A stretch of DNA of 64,000 nucleotides from Prosthecobacter vanneervenii (GTDB taxonomy: Bacteria; Verrucomicrobiota; Verrucomicrobiia; Verrucomicrobiales; Verrucomicrobiaceae): positions 434,001 through 498,000 of the forward strand of contig NZ_JACHIG010000005.1 in assembly GCF_014203095.1 (NCBI RefSeq). The letters run 5' to 3'. Position numbers and translations under genes: made by a program. Below the pieces are notes generated by a model, which saw only the letters and a program-made list of their open reading frames with translations, searched no databases and was not told where the DNA came from. Below are positions 33,402-44,500 of the stretch, piece after piece; the stretch's first letter is position 1; every line of letters starts with the position of its first letter.

Positions 33402-36400
33402 GGGTTGAAGCGCTTGGTTTCCAGTGCGTGGAAACGGTAGAAGGAATCAAGAGGTGCCTGGTTGACCGCCCCTTCGGCATAGTCAGGAATGACGAGGTTG
33501 GGGTCGTTTGGATCGATGTAGCGTTCCAGCAGGACAGAACCGCGATACTCACTAAGCACCTGGTCTGTGCCTGGGACAAAGGTGGTGGCGTCTGTCGAAC
33601 GTGCTTTTTTCAGCACCTGAGTGCGCACATGCACCCGGAAAGTGTTGCTGCGGGTGGTCAGGCGTGCATACAAGTTGGAATAGGGGCGCTCACGCACATT
33701 ATCTCCAGTAGGCCGATTGTAGGACCAGAAGCTGTTCATGATCTCATTGATCTGGTTCTGGCTTGTGGCGTTGAGCACACCCGTAGGATTGGTGATGTTA
33801 TTGCCGCCGTTCTTAGTCTGCGGAATCAGGTGCATGTCACAGATCTGGCTGGCCGAACGGAAGAGCCCGGCATAGGACTTCTGACCACCTGACTGATGCA
33901 GGAACTTCAGGTCAAACTGGCGTAGTGTGGCTGCCACATCCAGCTGGCGGTGCCAGAACTTGTTGTCTCCGGCATCATTCCAATAGCGCTGATCCCAAGC
34001 CGCGGTCGAGCCGCCTCCTAGAGGATAGTATTCCTTGGAGGGGACGATGTCTTCGTTCGGAATGGCTGTCATGAACTCACCTTTCATCACGGCATGCATG
34101 CCGGTGGCACGACGGATGTTGATGAAGGGCATGATCTGATAATTCATGTTTATACGACCAGCGATCGAGAGCGGTTCGCTGATGGCATAGGGCTCAACCA
34201 CCGGCATGAAGAACATGTCGAGCAGGTAGTGGTCAGAGGGATCCTGCATGCCGGGATGGCTGGATTGCGAAACAGGACTCAGGCCGTTGATCTGGGCGTG
34301 AGGGCGGAAAAGCAGGGTCTGCCATGGGGCATAGTCGTTGCTGGCACTTGATGCCGTGGGCAGGCCGCTCGGATTACCCCAGACTCCAGTCGGCAATGAG
34401 CCAAACATGACTGGAGAGGCGATCATGCGGTTCGGCGTCATATAGATGCCGCTGCGCCAGTCGTCTGCATTATGCCATGTGTTAAAGAAATAAGCTGAAC
34501 GGAAGAACTTGGTCTGATTGTTGAGCGTCTCGTTTCCAGCATAGAAGTTGCCTTCGTCCGGCTTGTTGATATACGGGCCTTCACGGGCATTGGACAAGCC
34601 AGTATCAAAGTCGCCAAAAGCATTGGCGGCAGTGGCAAAGTCGCGGCTAGGAGGGAGGTCGGCTTGTCTTGGGTGCACACCATTATAGGTGTTGCCCAAA
34701 GCATTGGTGTTGAATCGAGCTCCGCCGATGAGCTGATACGAATTGTCGTAGAAGCTGTTGTAAGCTTGGGGATCCACACTGTTGTCCGCATTCGCCTGCG
34801 CGAGCTTCACACCAGGCTCGGCATTCGCCATCGAATTGGTGAAGCTATGCACTTGAAAGAGTGAGGGATCAACCGAGAGAGGATGTGGCATCCACCAGCT
34901 GCTGGGCACCTCGTTCCTGGCAGCCAGGGTGCGGTAGTCACCCATGGCCGGGACAATGCTTCGAACGACATCGGTCGGCTGGTTGACACCGTTCGGTGCA
35001 ATGACTGTAACAGCCTGAGGGCTGACACCAGTGCGGGTCTCGTTGATGAGGGAGGCGGTAGTGTCAAGTCGGCCTCGGATAGCTTGTGCATTACGCGCCC
35101 CGGGAGCGTCTGAGCTGATGGCAGACGGAGCGGGCGCAGGCCCTTGGAGCCAGAAAGAATTGCGTCCATCAAACTGAGGGTTGGGCAGGCCTGTCATGCG
35201 GCCGATGCAGCCTTCGTAATTGGCCACCCAGTAGTGGGGGCCCACCAGAGTGCGTGTGTAAACAATCCTGCCAAAAGAATCAACTGATTCAGTGTAGGGT
35301 TTAGATTCTGCCAGATTAGGCACTGGGACAGAGGAACCAAGGCTGCTGAAATTGACATACATGACCTGCACGGGGGAAGCTGTCTCCCAATTGTGAGTAT
35401 CATAGATCGAGACTTTGATATCTCCGGTAGGAAAGGTCACCCGCATGGGCAATCTCCTGTCCACAGTAACGAAGTCACTGCAGAAGGCATAGTTTTGGAG
35501 GGCATTGTGCCCTGAGGTGTTGTTAACATCATAGTTGACGTCTTTGGGCATCAGCACCAGGCCGCCACTACCGGAAATGCCTCGGGTATGCCTTCCTCCG
35601 GAAATATTGCTCGGGCCTGAATGTCCTCCCAGAATGTCAGCCGAACGCCCTTGGGAGTAGATGTTGGTGTAAGATTTGATCGGGATGTCTCCGGTGGTGT
35701 TAAACAAAGACACCTCACCGTCTCGATAGGAATGGATCTTCATGTTGGAGATCGTGCTGCCATCCAAAACGATGGTGTATTCAGGGTAAATGCCGGTGTA
35801 TCCGAGGCTCGGGCAGAAGGCTTCGAGCAGCAGCATGACCTGAACACGCTTGGAATCACTATCAAGCCAGACCCCATCAGGCAGGGTCATATTCCAGAAC
35901 TGCGGATAAAAGCCCGGATGTTTCGATGGATGCTTGGTGGTACCTCTCGGGGTAGTCTCAGTCCCGTAAATAGTCTGTGCAGCTGTAACACTGGCAAGTT
36001 GAGTCAGTGGCGGGAAATTGGAATAATAGTAAGCATTCGCAGGAGCATTATTCGTTGTGAGGGTCAGGCCCGGGTAGGCCACATTGGTTGTTTCGACGCC
36101 ATCCCCGGGATTGACTCCATACCTGAGAGCGGTACCACCGCCCAGCCCATAAGTAGGGTTCGCTTTATTCCAGATAGCGTGGTTCAAAGATCCGCCATCG
36201 ATCTGTCCATCCGCCGTGCAAATAAACTGGAAGCCAATTTCTGAAATGGTGATCATGCGGCCAAAGCCTTTGTAGCTGCGACCGCCTTTTTTCCACACTG
36301 CCGGCGAGACCTGTCCATGGCCAGGAAGAATTCCAGTAGATGAGACGGCCTGCTGGTTGCTCGAGGCATTGTCACCAGACACAACGGTTGACGTCGGCTG

Positions 36401-38317
36401 AGGCGAAATGCGCTGACTGGTAAAGGTGTAGCAGTCAGAGAAGTTGTTATCCCGGTAGTTATAAAGATCCACCACCGAGGAGCCCGCGGCGTTCCATGCG
36501 TTGTTGTTTCGCGCGGTGATGCCGTCGTAAAGATTGGTGCTGCGGATGTAGTCGAAGAACTGAATGGCAAGCTGGTTGACGTTGTCGTTGCCATATTTGG
36601 AGGCAAAGTTGTCGAAGCTGCTGCTGGCATTGAAGGCAGTGTTAGGCCAGCTCAGAAGAGACATCTGGTCCACAAGGTAGTCCAGCAGCTGGCTGTTACG
36701 ATTGATGTTCAGATCGTTGCTGCCGCTGCGCGAATCGGCCCGGCGGAAGATGTAGCTTTTCTTATAAGTGTCTGTGGTTGAGCTCTTTCTCTGGATCGTA
36801 GCGCAGTAGGCGATCATGTTGTCAAAAGTCGTGCGCCATTTGTCCTTCTTCTGATTTTCGTCCGCCACAGGCCAGATGCACACGCGAGGAAGCCCGTGGA
36901 TGCTGAACTCGGGGGAGCGGCTCTGCGCCGTCAGGAAAAAGCGGGAGCGTTCGATGACATCGTGACTGAGGAGATAGTTGCCATTCGGCAGCTGGTCGGT
37001 GCCGCTGTCAGTGAGCTGCTGGACACGGCCCTTGCTCGCCACGTAGCCATCTTGGAACAAAAGCTCGTCCACCGTCGCATAGAGTCGTGCCTTGGCATTG
37101 GTGGTAAGATCAACAGCAACAGCCGAACTGCGCTCGCCATTCTGGCCGGAAAAGTCATCCTGGGCAAACGGGCGGGTTCCAGCTTCAGAGCCGCCACCGC
37201 TGATTTTGGGGGCGATGCTGTAAAATTTCTCCTTGAGCCTCACCAGATCCATGAAACTCGAAAATCCATCCTGCTTCGGCAAAAGCGGGTCAAAACTGTA
37301 GTTGGGGGCAAGAACAGAACTCAGTGCAACGGTGGCGGGATGGCCGGGATAGCGCTGATACTCTCCTGTCACAGGCGGGAAATGAGCCCATTTTGAATCT
37401 CGCTCATGAAAGAAAAAGGGAGAAGTCAGGAAGGTGGGCTCGGATGCCGTGTTGATGTTGACCTTGCAGGATTCGTCGTCAGTCCAGAATGCGATGCGAC
37501 CCACGATAGGATTGCTCGCGCTTGCGGTAGTTGCCTGGCTGGAACTAACAAAGTTGTTGGAGTTATCAAGCACCCCGAGAGTGCCATCTTCCAGAACATA
37601 CATCCATTCCACAGGCATCGGCAGACGAAGATTGTCCGGGTTGGAGGCATCCGCCGGAGTCACGATCGTCGAGGAGTAGTCCTGACCTCCTCCCGTCCCT
37701 ACGCTGGGGGCTGCTTTGGTGTAGGAAAAGCCTTCTACTTGAGTGCTGCCTACGACAGCTCCGGCACTTTGTCCTCCCACACCATAGTTCCAGGCGGCAC
37801 GCGGATCCAAAATGGGGAAATAGACCGCGTAGGTGCCATTGGCCAGTCCCGGGCGGACTACTGGCTCGTTAAGATCCACGTAGCGGGCCGGCATGGTATT
37901 CCAAGCAGATGGCGGCACATGTTGGTCTGTGTACAGGCCGCTTTCGTCACCTGTGACTTTCATGTTGGCACTGGAGTAGAGCTTGTAGGCCGCGTAAAAA
38001 TTGCCCGAAGAATCATAGGTGCGCACCATGCCCGGCTGCGTGGCATGAGTGTACATTTTGGCGGTGACCCGTTGATTGTAATTATCTGGATTCTGCCCGT
38101 TTGCGATCTGCGCCTGGACGATCGCAGTGGCGATGTCCCCCAGTTGCTTGGCCGATTTGCTATATACAAACGCCTGCGTGGATTTGTACTCCATGCGGGT
38201 GACCGAAAAAATAGCCACCATTAAAATGGACATCAGGGCCACTACGGTGATGACAAGGACAAGCGCGATGGCTTTCCTGCGCCGGTCGGTACGGCGAATA
38301 TGCTGTGATGCATTCAT
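33398..38317 (-). CDS. Verru_Chthon cassette protein A (PilX/GspK-like, 1639 aa)
   Basis: Protein of 1639 aa. It has one N-terminal membrane helix (about 16-38) after a basic RRTDRRRKA segment, with IALVLVITVVALMSILMVAIFS and then YKSTQAFVYSKSAKQLGDIA, the PilX/GspK-type N-terminus. Near residue 290 RIAFWTDDESCKVNINTAS recalls the conserved NINTA region of GspK. The rest is a very large predicted extracytoplasmic domain, rich in Asn, Ser, Tyr and Gly, with no enzyme motif that I recognise. It matches TIGR02600 in my memory. The gene lies 131 bp downstream of the giant PATR gene on the same strand, with only a weak hairpin between. It may be the cassette's periplasmic adaptor for the giant substrate (inference). 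Confidence 0.8.
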   Translation of the reverse strand: MNASQHIRRTDRRRKAIALVLVITVVALMSILMVAIFSVTRMEYKSTQAFVYSKSAKQLGDIATAIVQAQIANGQNPDNYNQRVTAKMYTHATQPGMVRTYDSSGNFYAAYKLYSSANMKVTGDESGLYTDQHVPPSAWNTMPARYVDLNEPVVRPGLANGTYAVYFPILDPRAAWNYGVGGQSAGAVVGSTQVEGFSYTKAAPSVGTGGGQDYSSTIVTPADASNPDNLRLPMPVEWMYVLEDGTLGVLDNSNNFVSSSQATTASASNPIVGRIAFWTDDESCKVNINTASEPTFLTSPFFFHERDSKWAHFPPVTGEYQRYPGHPATVALSSVLAPNYSFDPLLPKQDGFSSFMDLVRLKEKFYSIAPKISGGGSEAGTRPFAQDDFSGQNGERSSAVAVDLTTNAKARLYATVDELLFQDGYVASKGRVQQLTDSGTDQLPNGNYLLSHDVIERSRFFLTAQSRSPEFSIHGLPRVCIWPVADENQKKDKWRTTFDNMIAYCATIQRKSSTTDTYKKSYIFRRADSRSGSNDLNINRNSQLLDYLVDQMSLLSWPNTAFNASSSFDNFASKYGNDNVNQLAIQFFDYIRSTNLYDGITARNNNAWNAAGSSVVDLYNYRDNNFSDCYTFTSQRISPQPTSTVVSGDNASSNQQAVSSTGILPGHGQVSPAVWKKGGRSYKGFGRMITISEIGFQFICTADGQIDGGSLNHAIWNKANPTYGLGGGTALRYGVNPGDGVETTNVAYPGLTLTTNNAPANAYYYSNFPPLTQLASVTAAQTIYGTETTPRGTTKHPSKHPGFYPQFWNMTLPDGVWLDSDSKRVQVMLLLEAFCPSLGYTGIYPEYTIVLDGSTISNMKIHSYRDGEVSLFNTTGDIPIKSYTNIYSQGRSADILGGHSGPSNISGGRHTRGISGSGGLVLMPKDVNYDVNNTSGHNALQNYAFCSDFVTVDRRLPMRVTFPTGDIKVSIYDTHNWETASPVQVMYVNFSSLGSSVPVPNLAESKPYTESVDSFGRIVYTRTLVGPHYWVANYEGCIGRMTGLPNPQFDGRNSFWLQGPAPAPSAISSDAPGARNAQAIRGRLDTTASLINETRTGVSPQAVTVIAPNGVNQPTDVVRSIVPAMGDYRTLAARNEVPSSWWMPHPLSVDPSLFQVHSFTNSMANAEPGVKLAQANADNSVDPQAYNSFYDNSYQLIGGARFNTNALGNTYNGVHPRQADLPPSRDFATAANAFGDFDTGLSNAREGPYINKPDEGNFYAGNETLNNQTKFFRSAYFFNTWHNADDWRSGIYMTPNRMIASPVMFGSLPTGVWGNPSGLPTASSASNDYAPWQTLLFRPHAQINGLSPVSQSSHPGMQDPSDHYLLDMFFMPVVEPYAISEPLSIAGRINMNYQIMPFINIRRATGMHAVMKGEFMTAIPNEDIVPSKEYYPLGGGSTAAWDQRYWNDAGDNKFWHRQLDVAATLRQFDLKFLHQSGGQKSYAGLFRSASQICDMHLIPQTKNGGNNITNPTGVLNATSQNQINEIMNSFWSYNRPTGDNVRERPYSNLYARLTTRSNTFRVHVRTQVLKKARSTDATTFVPGTDQVLSEYRGSVLLERYIDPNDPNLVIPDYAEGAVNQAPLDSFYRFHALETKRFNP

Positions 38318-38360
38318 AAAATGAGCGGAGGTTGAATTTCCTGATTTACCTGATGCTACG

Positions 38361-38389
38361 AAATACCCCTCGAAACATCAAGAGTATTT
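38361..38389 (-). other. Weak hairpin between giant gene and cassette A
   Basis: On the minus strand, AAATACTCTT and a GAGGGGTATTT-type partner pair over about 10 bp, several of them G-U, around an 8-base loop, with no T-tract following. It is more likely an mRNA processing or stability hairpin than a terminator, so giant gene and cassette may share a transcript. Confidence 0.3.
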
Positions 38390-38448
38390 ATTTTGTAACT
38401 ACAGACAACGAATTGCCCGGACAGTTCAACATGGCATGAGATTTGGTC

Positions 38449-38529
38449 TCACAGAACCCGGCGGCGCCTTCTCCAGCCCAGCGCCATCAGGCTGAAGATA
38501 AGCAGCAGCAGGCGCCCAGGCTCGGGCAC
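38449..38529 (-). other. PEP-CTERM sorting signal of the giant protein
   Basis: The last 26 residues are VPEPGR, then LLLLIFSLMALGW, then RRRRRVL: the PEP motif, membrane helix and basic tail recognised by exosortases. No exosortase gene is in the window. Confidence 0.85.
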
Positions 38530-41500
38530 AGCGACTGTGATCACACCCGTGGTGTAGAGCTGGCTGATGTCCCATGCCAGACTGCCTTGAAGCGTCGGCA
38601 AATTCGCGAAGTCTCGGGTAAAGTTGCCGGTGAGATTGCTGAAGGTGAAGGTGCCGGTCGGGGTCAGACCCGCCCAGTCGATCAACTGCCACTTGTCACC
38701 CACCACAAAGCTTGTCGATGACAGGCTGCCCACGGTGCTCGCTTGGAGCTTTGCACCATTGCTGATGTTAATCGTCGGTGTACCGGTTTTGGTGAAAATA
38801 AGGCGATCAGCCTCAGCCAAGGTGGTCCCGGCTTGGTTAGAGAACAGATTGATCTGCAGATTACCAGCCAGTGTGACATTGCTGCCGGTTTGCATGTTGA
38901 TGGTGAAGGTCTTGGCGCTGGTGTCTGCCGCCAAGCCCACGGCAAAGGTAGCACCCGAGTTGACATTCACGCTGGCGCCGGAAGCAAGAGAGATGACCCC
39001 CGAGCCGTTGAGCACACCACCGCTCTGGACGATTATGCTGGCTCCTGTGGTGGGAGCAATGATGCCAGTGTCTGTGAGTGTGGCGCCGCTGGAGACAGTG
39101 ACGCTGCCCGAGCCTGTGCCTGAGCCGGTGGTGTTGTTAACCAAAACTGTGCCTGAGGAGATGGTCGTGCCACCTTTGTAGGTGTTTGCGCCAGACAGCA
39201 CCACCGTGCTTGCAGGTCCGACATTAAGCGCGAGTGACAGAAGGTCATCCGTCGCTGAGCTGCCGGGGGTGGCTTCACCGATCACACCCGTGAAGGTATA
39301 TGTAGCTCCATACGGATCCACCGAAAGCGTCTTGGCCTCCTGCACACCAGGCTGAAGATCCTGCAACGTAATATTACCGGTGAAGGTAGCATTGTTGCTG
39401 CTGGTATCGCTGGTAATGGTGGTAGTGCCAAAACCGTTGGCATTGATATCAATGTTTTGAGTGATCGTCGTGAGGTTGGCGTTTGCCACGATGAGCGTCA
39501 CGTTGGGACTGACGGTGTCCGCCAGCCAAACCACCGGGTTGCTGGTGGCGGTATTTGGACTGGCCACGTTCTGTGCCGCCATGAAGAACGTCTGGCCTGC
39601 AGAGGTGCCTCCATTCACCGTAACCTGTGTGCCATAGAGCATATTGGCCGAGGTGCTAAAGTCTCCGACACGCACCATGTTCATGGTGCCATCCGGATTA
39701 AACTGCACAATCTGATAGATGCCGTTGCGCTCTGGATTGGCGGCCTCATCCTTAACCAGGATGCGAGTGCCGATGTTGGCGGTGGTGAAGGTGGTACCAT
39801 CAATGGTGGTGCTGATGTTGTAGAATGCCCCAGGTCCGGGAACAGCGTCGCCATTGCCGGCCACCGTTCCATTGCCATTGGCCACAAAGGCACCACCCAG
39901 AGAGCCTTTGTTGTCCGCCGTGTAGCCCACCGTGCTGCGGTCCACTCCGAGCACCGAGGCTCCATTGGTGGCCAGCGCGACATTGGACACGACGTAGCTC
40001 GCATCGCCCAGTTCGAGGGTCGTGCCGCCCAAAACACCTGTGTCATTGACTTTCAGCGCACCGTTGCGGATCACCGTGGCGCCATTGATCGCAGCACCTG
40101 AAGCCCCCGTGAAAGCCCCGTAGGTGTTGCCTGTATTGGACAGTGCCACCGTGCCGCCTCCAATCACTGTAAAGCCGCCACCACCGCTGACCACACCCGA
40201 GAATTCCACACCGCCCGCGAAGATGTTGCTGTTGCTGGTCTGAATGAGCACATTGGCTCCGGAAGGGCGATCCAGAACGGTGTTGCCGGAGAAGGTGGTC
40301 GTGAAGTCGGAATTGCCAACCTTGAGCAGACTGACCCCCTCATAATTGGCCGAACCAAAGCTGATATTGTTGGCCACAGTTCCGTCTCCTGGGGTGTTGT
40401 AACGATACTCAAGCGTCAGGGTGGTGTCCCTGAATGCGGTGTCGCTGTTGGTGCCGACGAAGATGCCGCCTGAGCCAAAGGAGGTGTTGTTCGTGGTCAC
40501 CAGCGTGCCCCCAGCAAGATAGGTGCCGCCGGTGTAGCTGTTGCTGGCATTATTGACTTCGAGAGTACCCAGGCCGCCTTTGACCAGGCTGCCGCCGTCT
40601 CCCACAAGAAGCCCGGTCAGGCGTGCGTCAGACGTGCTGGCCGCGCCGCGGCCAGAGGCCACCTCAAAGAGCCGGGTTTTGCGCCCCAGATCGATGCCAT
40701 TGGCAAACACCAACGTGGTATCGGAATCCTGCGCACCAAGAATCAGCGAGTCATTGTCCGGCACAAAACCGCCAGAACCCCAGACAAGCGTAGCTCCGGC
40801 ACCGCCGATGTTGACGGTGCGATCGATGGAGAAGCTGACCAGCGAAGTGCCACTGGAGGTGGCACTGGCTGAAATAGTAATATCAGTGCCATTGGAGCTG
40901 ACTGCGGTGATAGTGGCTCCTGCAGGAATCCCCGTGCCTGTCACTCGCGTGCCGACCACGAGACCAGCATTCGAAGCAAGGGTGATCGTGGAACTGTTCA
41001 ATGTTCGTGTGCCAGACAGGGGGGCCACAGACAGGTAGGCGGCAAAACCACCGCTGTTGACCCAGTTGATTTGGCCCGCCGCCGAACCAATCGTGTTCTG
41101 GAATGTTCCATTGTAGCCGATGCCAATGACACCACCCTCCAGATGGACATTGCTGAAGGGTGAGAGCGCAGCACCATTGTCCAGACGCAGGCTTCCACCC
41201 TGGATGTAGGTGATGCCAGTGTAGGTGTTGGCACCAGTGAGCTCGGTGGTGCCGTCTCCAGTCTGCACGAGATTGACGGCCAGACCGCCAGCACTGTTGT
41301 TGGCAATCGTGGATCCGATGATCAGCGAACGTGACGGATTCCAGTTGTGGATGATGAGGTCAGCCGTAGTGCCGTCAGTATTGGCCAGGCCGCTGGTGAG
41401 CACCCCACCAACGATGGAATTGACGTGATTGCCAGCATGCGTGGTCTGAAGGATGGCTCCCTGGGCAAGGGTCAGTGTGTCCGCAATGGTGATGGTGCTG

Positions 41501-44500
41501 GAGTTCGTGCCATCGACATAGATGCTGTCTGTGGACGATGAGATCACCGCATTGCCGCTGAGGGTGATGGTTTTGTTGACCGCATCAATCGCTGTGATCG
41601 TGTAGGTCGTGCCCAGCGGCAGGATGGCGTCTGATGAGCGGACTGTCTGTCCGACCTGCAATCCTGTGGTGACCACATTCGTCACCAGATTGCTGCCAGC
41701 CGTGAAGGTGGCCCCGCGGGCGATGCTGCTGTTGAAGAAGCGGATCGTATTGACTGTGGCGTTGGGGAGGTTGTAGGCCGTGAGGGCTGCAGCAGATGTC
41801 AGTGTGGTGCCCGTAAAGGCGTCAAAGCTCTGAGCACCGTCCATGACGTTCATGTAGGGCTGCCAGGTGGAGACGTCCCCGGCAATCACGTGCGCTGCAG
41901 CACCACCGATGGCGATGTTGTCAGAAGCAATGACACTGTAGCCGTTCGCGTCCACAAAGGCGAAGTAGTTCACTCCGGGGTTTCTGATGTCGATGGAAGT
42001 CTGATATGTGATACGCGGGAGAACGACCTGCACATCCAGCCCGAACTGGCCGGCCAGGGTGATGTTGGCATCTCCGCTGCCACCGTTGGTGTTTTCTATG
42101 AACAGCGCCGAGCTGCCCTTGCTGTAGCTGACCTTGGTGGGATTGGCGCTGTCCTGCAGCGCCAGTGTGGTGTCCACAGTGGCATTGGCAGTGCTGGACA
42201 CTTTGACCACCGATGCGCCTTCCGTCAGGGTGAAGGTGCCGATGATGTTCTGCGTGGTGCTGCGGTCGGAGGCACCGACAAGCTCCAGCATGCCGCCCCC
42301 CATGGTGAGGGCACCGACGTCATTGCGCACAAACTGGTCGCTGTAGGTGGCGTTCAGGCGAAGCGTGCCGTCATTTACAAGGATGGTGCTGATGCCGTAG
42401 CTGCCTGCATTAGGTGTCAGAGTGCCTCGCAGTTCCAGCAGGCCGGCACCCTGCTTGATGAGGCGGTAGTTTTCCTCGGCTGCAGGGGTGGTGATGTTCC
42501 CGCCGAGGACGAGGTTTGTATAGGCATTGCCCACATCGAAGATACCATCTGCACTGATGGTGAAGCCGCGATCAGATGTAGCGCTGGTACCATTAAACTG
42601 GAACGTGCCGTTGTTTAGAATCAGATTGGCGGCAGCGTTGCTGGAGGCCCCCAGGTTGCTTGCTGCATTGGCAAAGGCAAGCAAACTGGACGATGAGGTG
42701 GCCATCACAGGATTGGAAAGAACAATCTGTGTGCTGCTGAGGACGGAGACGATGGTCGTGCCAGCAGGGATGCCAGGACCAGTGACCAGCTGGCCCACCG
42801 TGAGCCCGGTGGCTGGAGCGGTCAATGTAACAGCGGTGCTGCCACTGGTGGTGGTGGCGTTGAAACTGCCGCCCAGAACCGTCGGCGCGCTGAACGTGAG
42901 GTTGTTGGTTCCAGTGCTTGTCACAGGAACACTGATGTCCACATTGTGAGAGTCCAGAATACGGATGATGACCGCCCCGGCGGGGATGCCTGTGCCGCTA
43001 ACCGTCTGGCCCAAAGTCAGTCCAGCCGTGCTGGGCAGCACGAGTCTTGCAGAACTGGTGGTCGTGGAGGCCAGAGAGACGCCACTCTTCACAAAGGCAG
43101 ATGGATCACCGTAGGTCAGGCTGTTGGTGCCGTTGTCTGTAGCGGTGAGACTGATGGTGAAACGGGTGGCATCAATGATCGTCGCGATAACAGCACCATC
43201 AGGGATGTTGTTCCCGGTAACAGATTGCCCAGGTGTCAAGCCGGCAGTGGTGGAGCCACCTACCAGCGTGATGGTGGAGCTATTTCTCTGCGTGGTGGAG
43301 TTCAACGAACCGCTGAAACCAGTGTAGGCACTGTAGTTGAGATTTTGTGTTGTGGAGATGGTGGCTCCGTTGGAGAGCGTGAACTGCGTGTTGCTGTTGA
43401 TGGCAGAGATGGTGGCACCGCCAAAGCTGAGGCTGCCACTGCCACTGGCGGTGGCATTAGCGCTGATCGTTACGATGTTGCCATTGATGGCGGTAATGAC
43501 CGTTCCCGGAGGAATGCCGGCCCCCACCACAGGAGAGCCGTTGGTAAGGCCTGTCGAATCAGAAACAGTGACCTGGCTGCTGCCAGATACTGTCGTGGAA
43601 CTGAGGCTGACCACTGCTGGCAGTCCGGTACCAGTGACGACCTGACCAAAGGTTAGACCGTTGGTTGTGGTGTCTGTGAGACTGACCAACCTGGTCGTGG
43701 TGGAATTAACCGTGGTAAGAACGGAATTGGCAGCGAAGCCTTCCACTGAGAGCTGACGCACGGTCAGCACACCGCTGTTCAGCGTATTGACGCCGGTGTA
43801 GGTGTTCAGGCCGGAGAGTATGAGATTCCCAGCCCCAGTTTTGCTCAAGCCGTTGGCCACCGGGGTGAAGCTGAGCGTTGGCGAACCGCTCTGGGTGACG
43901 TTGCTGCTCAGGGTGATGGCACCGTTCACCGCGTCAATGCTGGTAATCGTGGCCCCGCTAGGAATTCCGGTTCCAGAAACCGTCAGGCCGGGAGCAAGTC
44001 CAACCACGCTGATGCCGCTGATGGTATTGGTGCCTGAAACAGCTGAACCAGTCCTGCTTGTGGGCGCCAAATTCGCAATCACAGCAGAGATTTCCAGCGG
44101 TGCCAGGGTGTTGTTCTGGTAGATGCGCAGATCCGAGTTGGAACCAGCACCACCGCTAAGCGTTCCCGTGCCGTTGATGACGGCCACATCAGAACCAAGG
44201 CCGGAGGTGACCAGAATACCGCTGCCCTGCAGAACGTTGGTGCCAGAGAGTGTTACGGTCATATTGGTGGCGCTCGTGTTCGCTGTATTAAAGCGCAGCG
44301 TGTTCGGCGTGGTGTTGTTCTGTGTGCTGGGGCCGACGATGTCCATGTTGGCTCCAGAGTTCGCCGTCGTGGGCAGCACCCAGTCATTGGCTGCACTGCT
44401 GGAGAGGTAGGAGGTGAAGGCACGGATCAGCAGATCTCCACCCGTGGTGTTGCCAGTGTCTGTACCGGCTTCGTTGAATCTGCTCTTGGCAGCCCAGCTC

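Noticed and set aside
40840..43715. CRISPR-like array because of repeated GTGIPAG-coding DNA
   Set aside because: The repeats are protein-level, about 200 bp, diverged at nucleotide level and in frame; no short identical direct repeats with unique spacers, and no cas genes.
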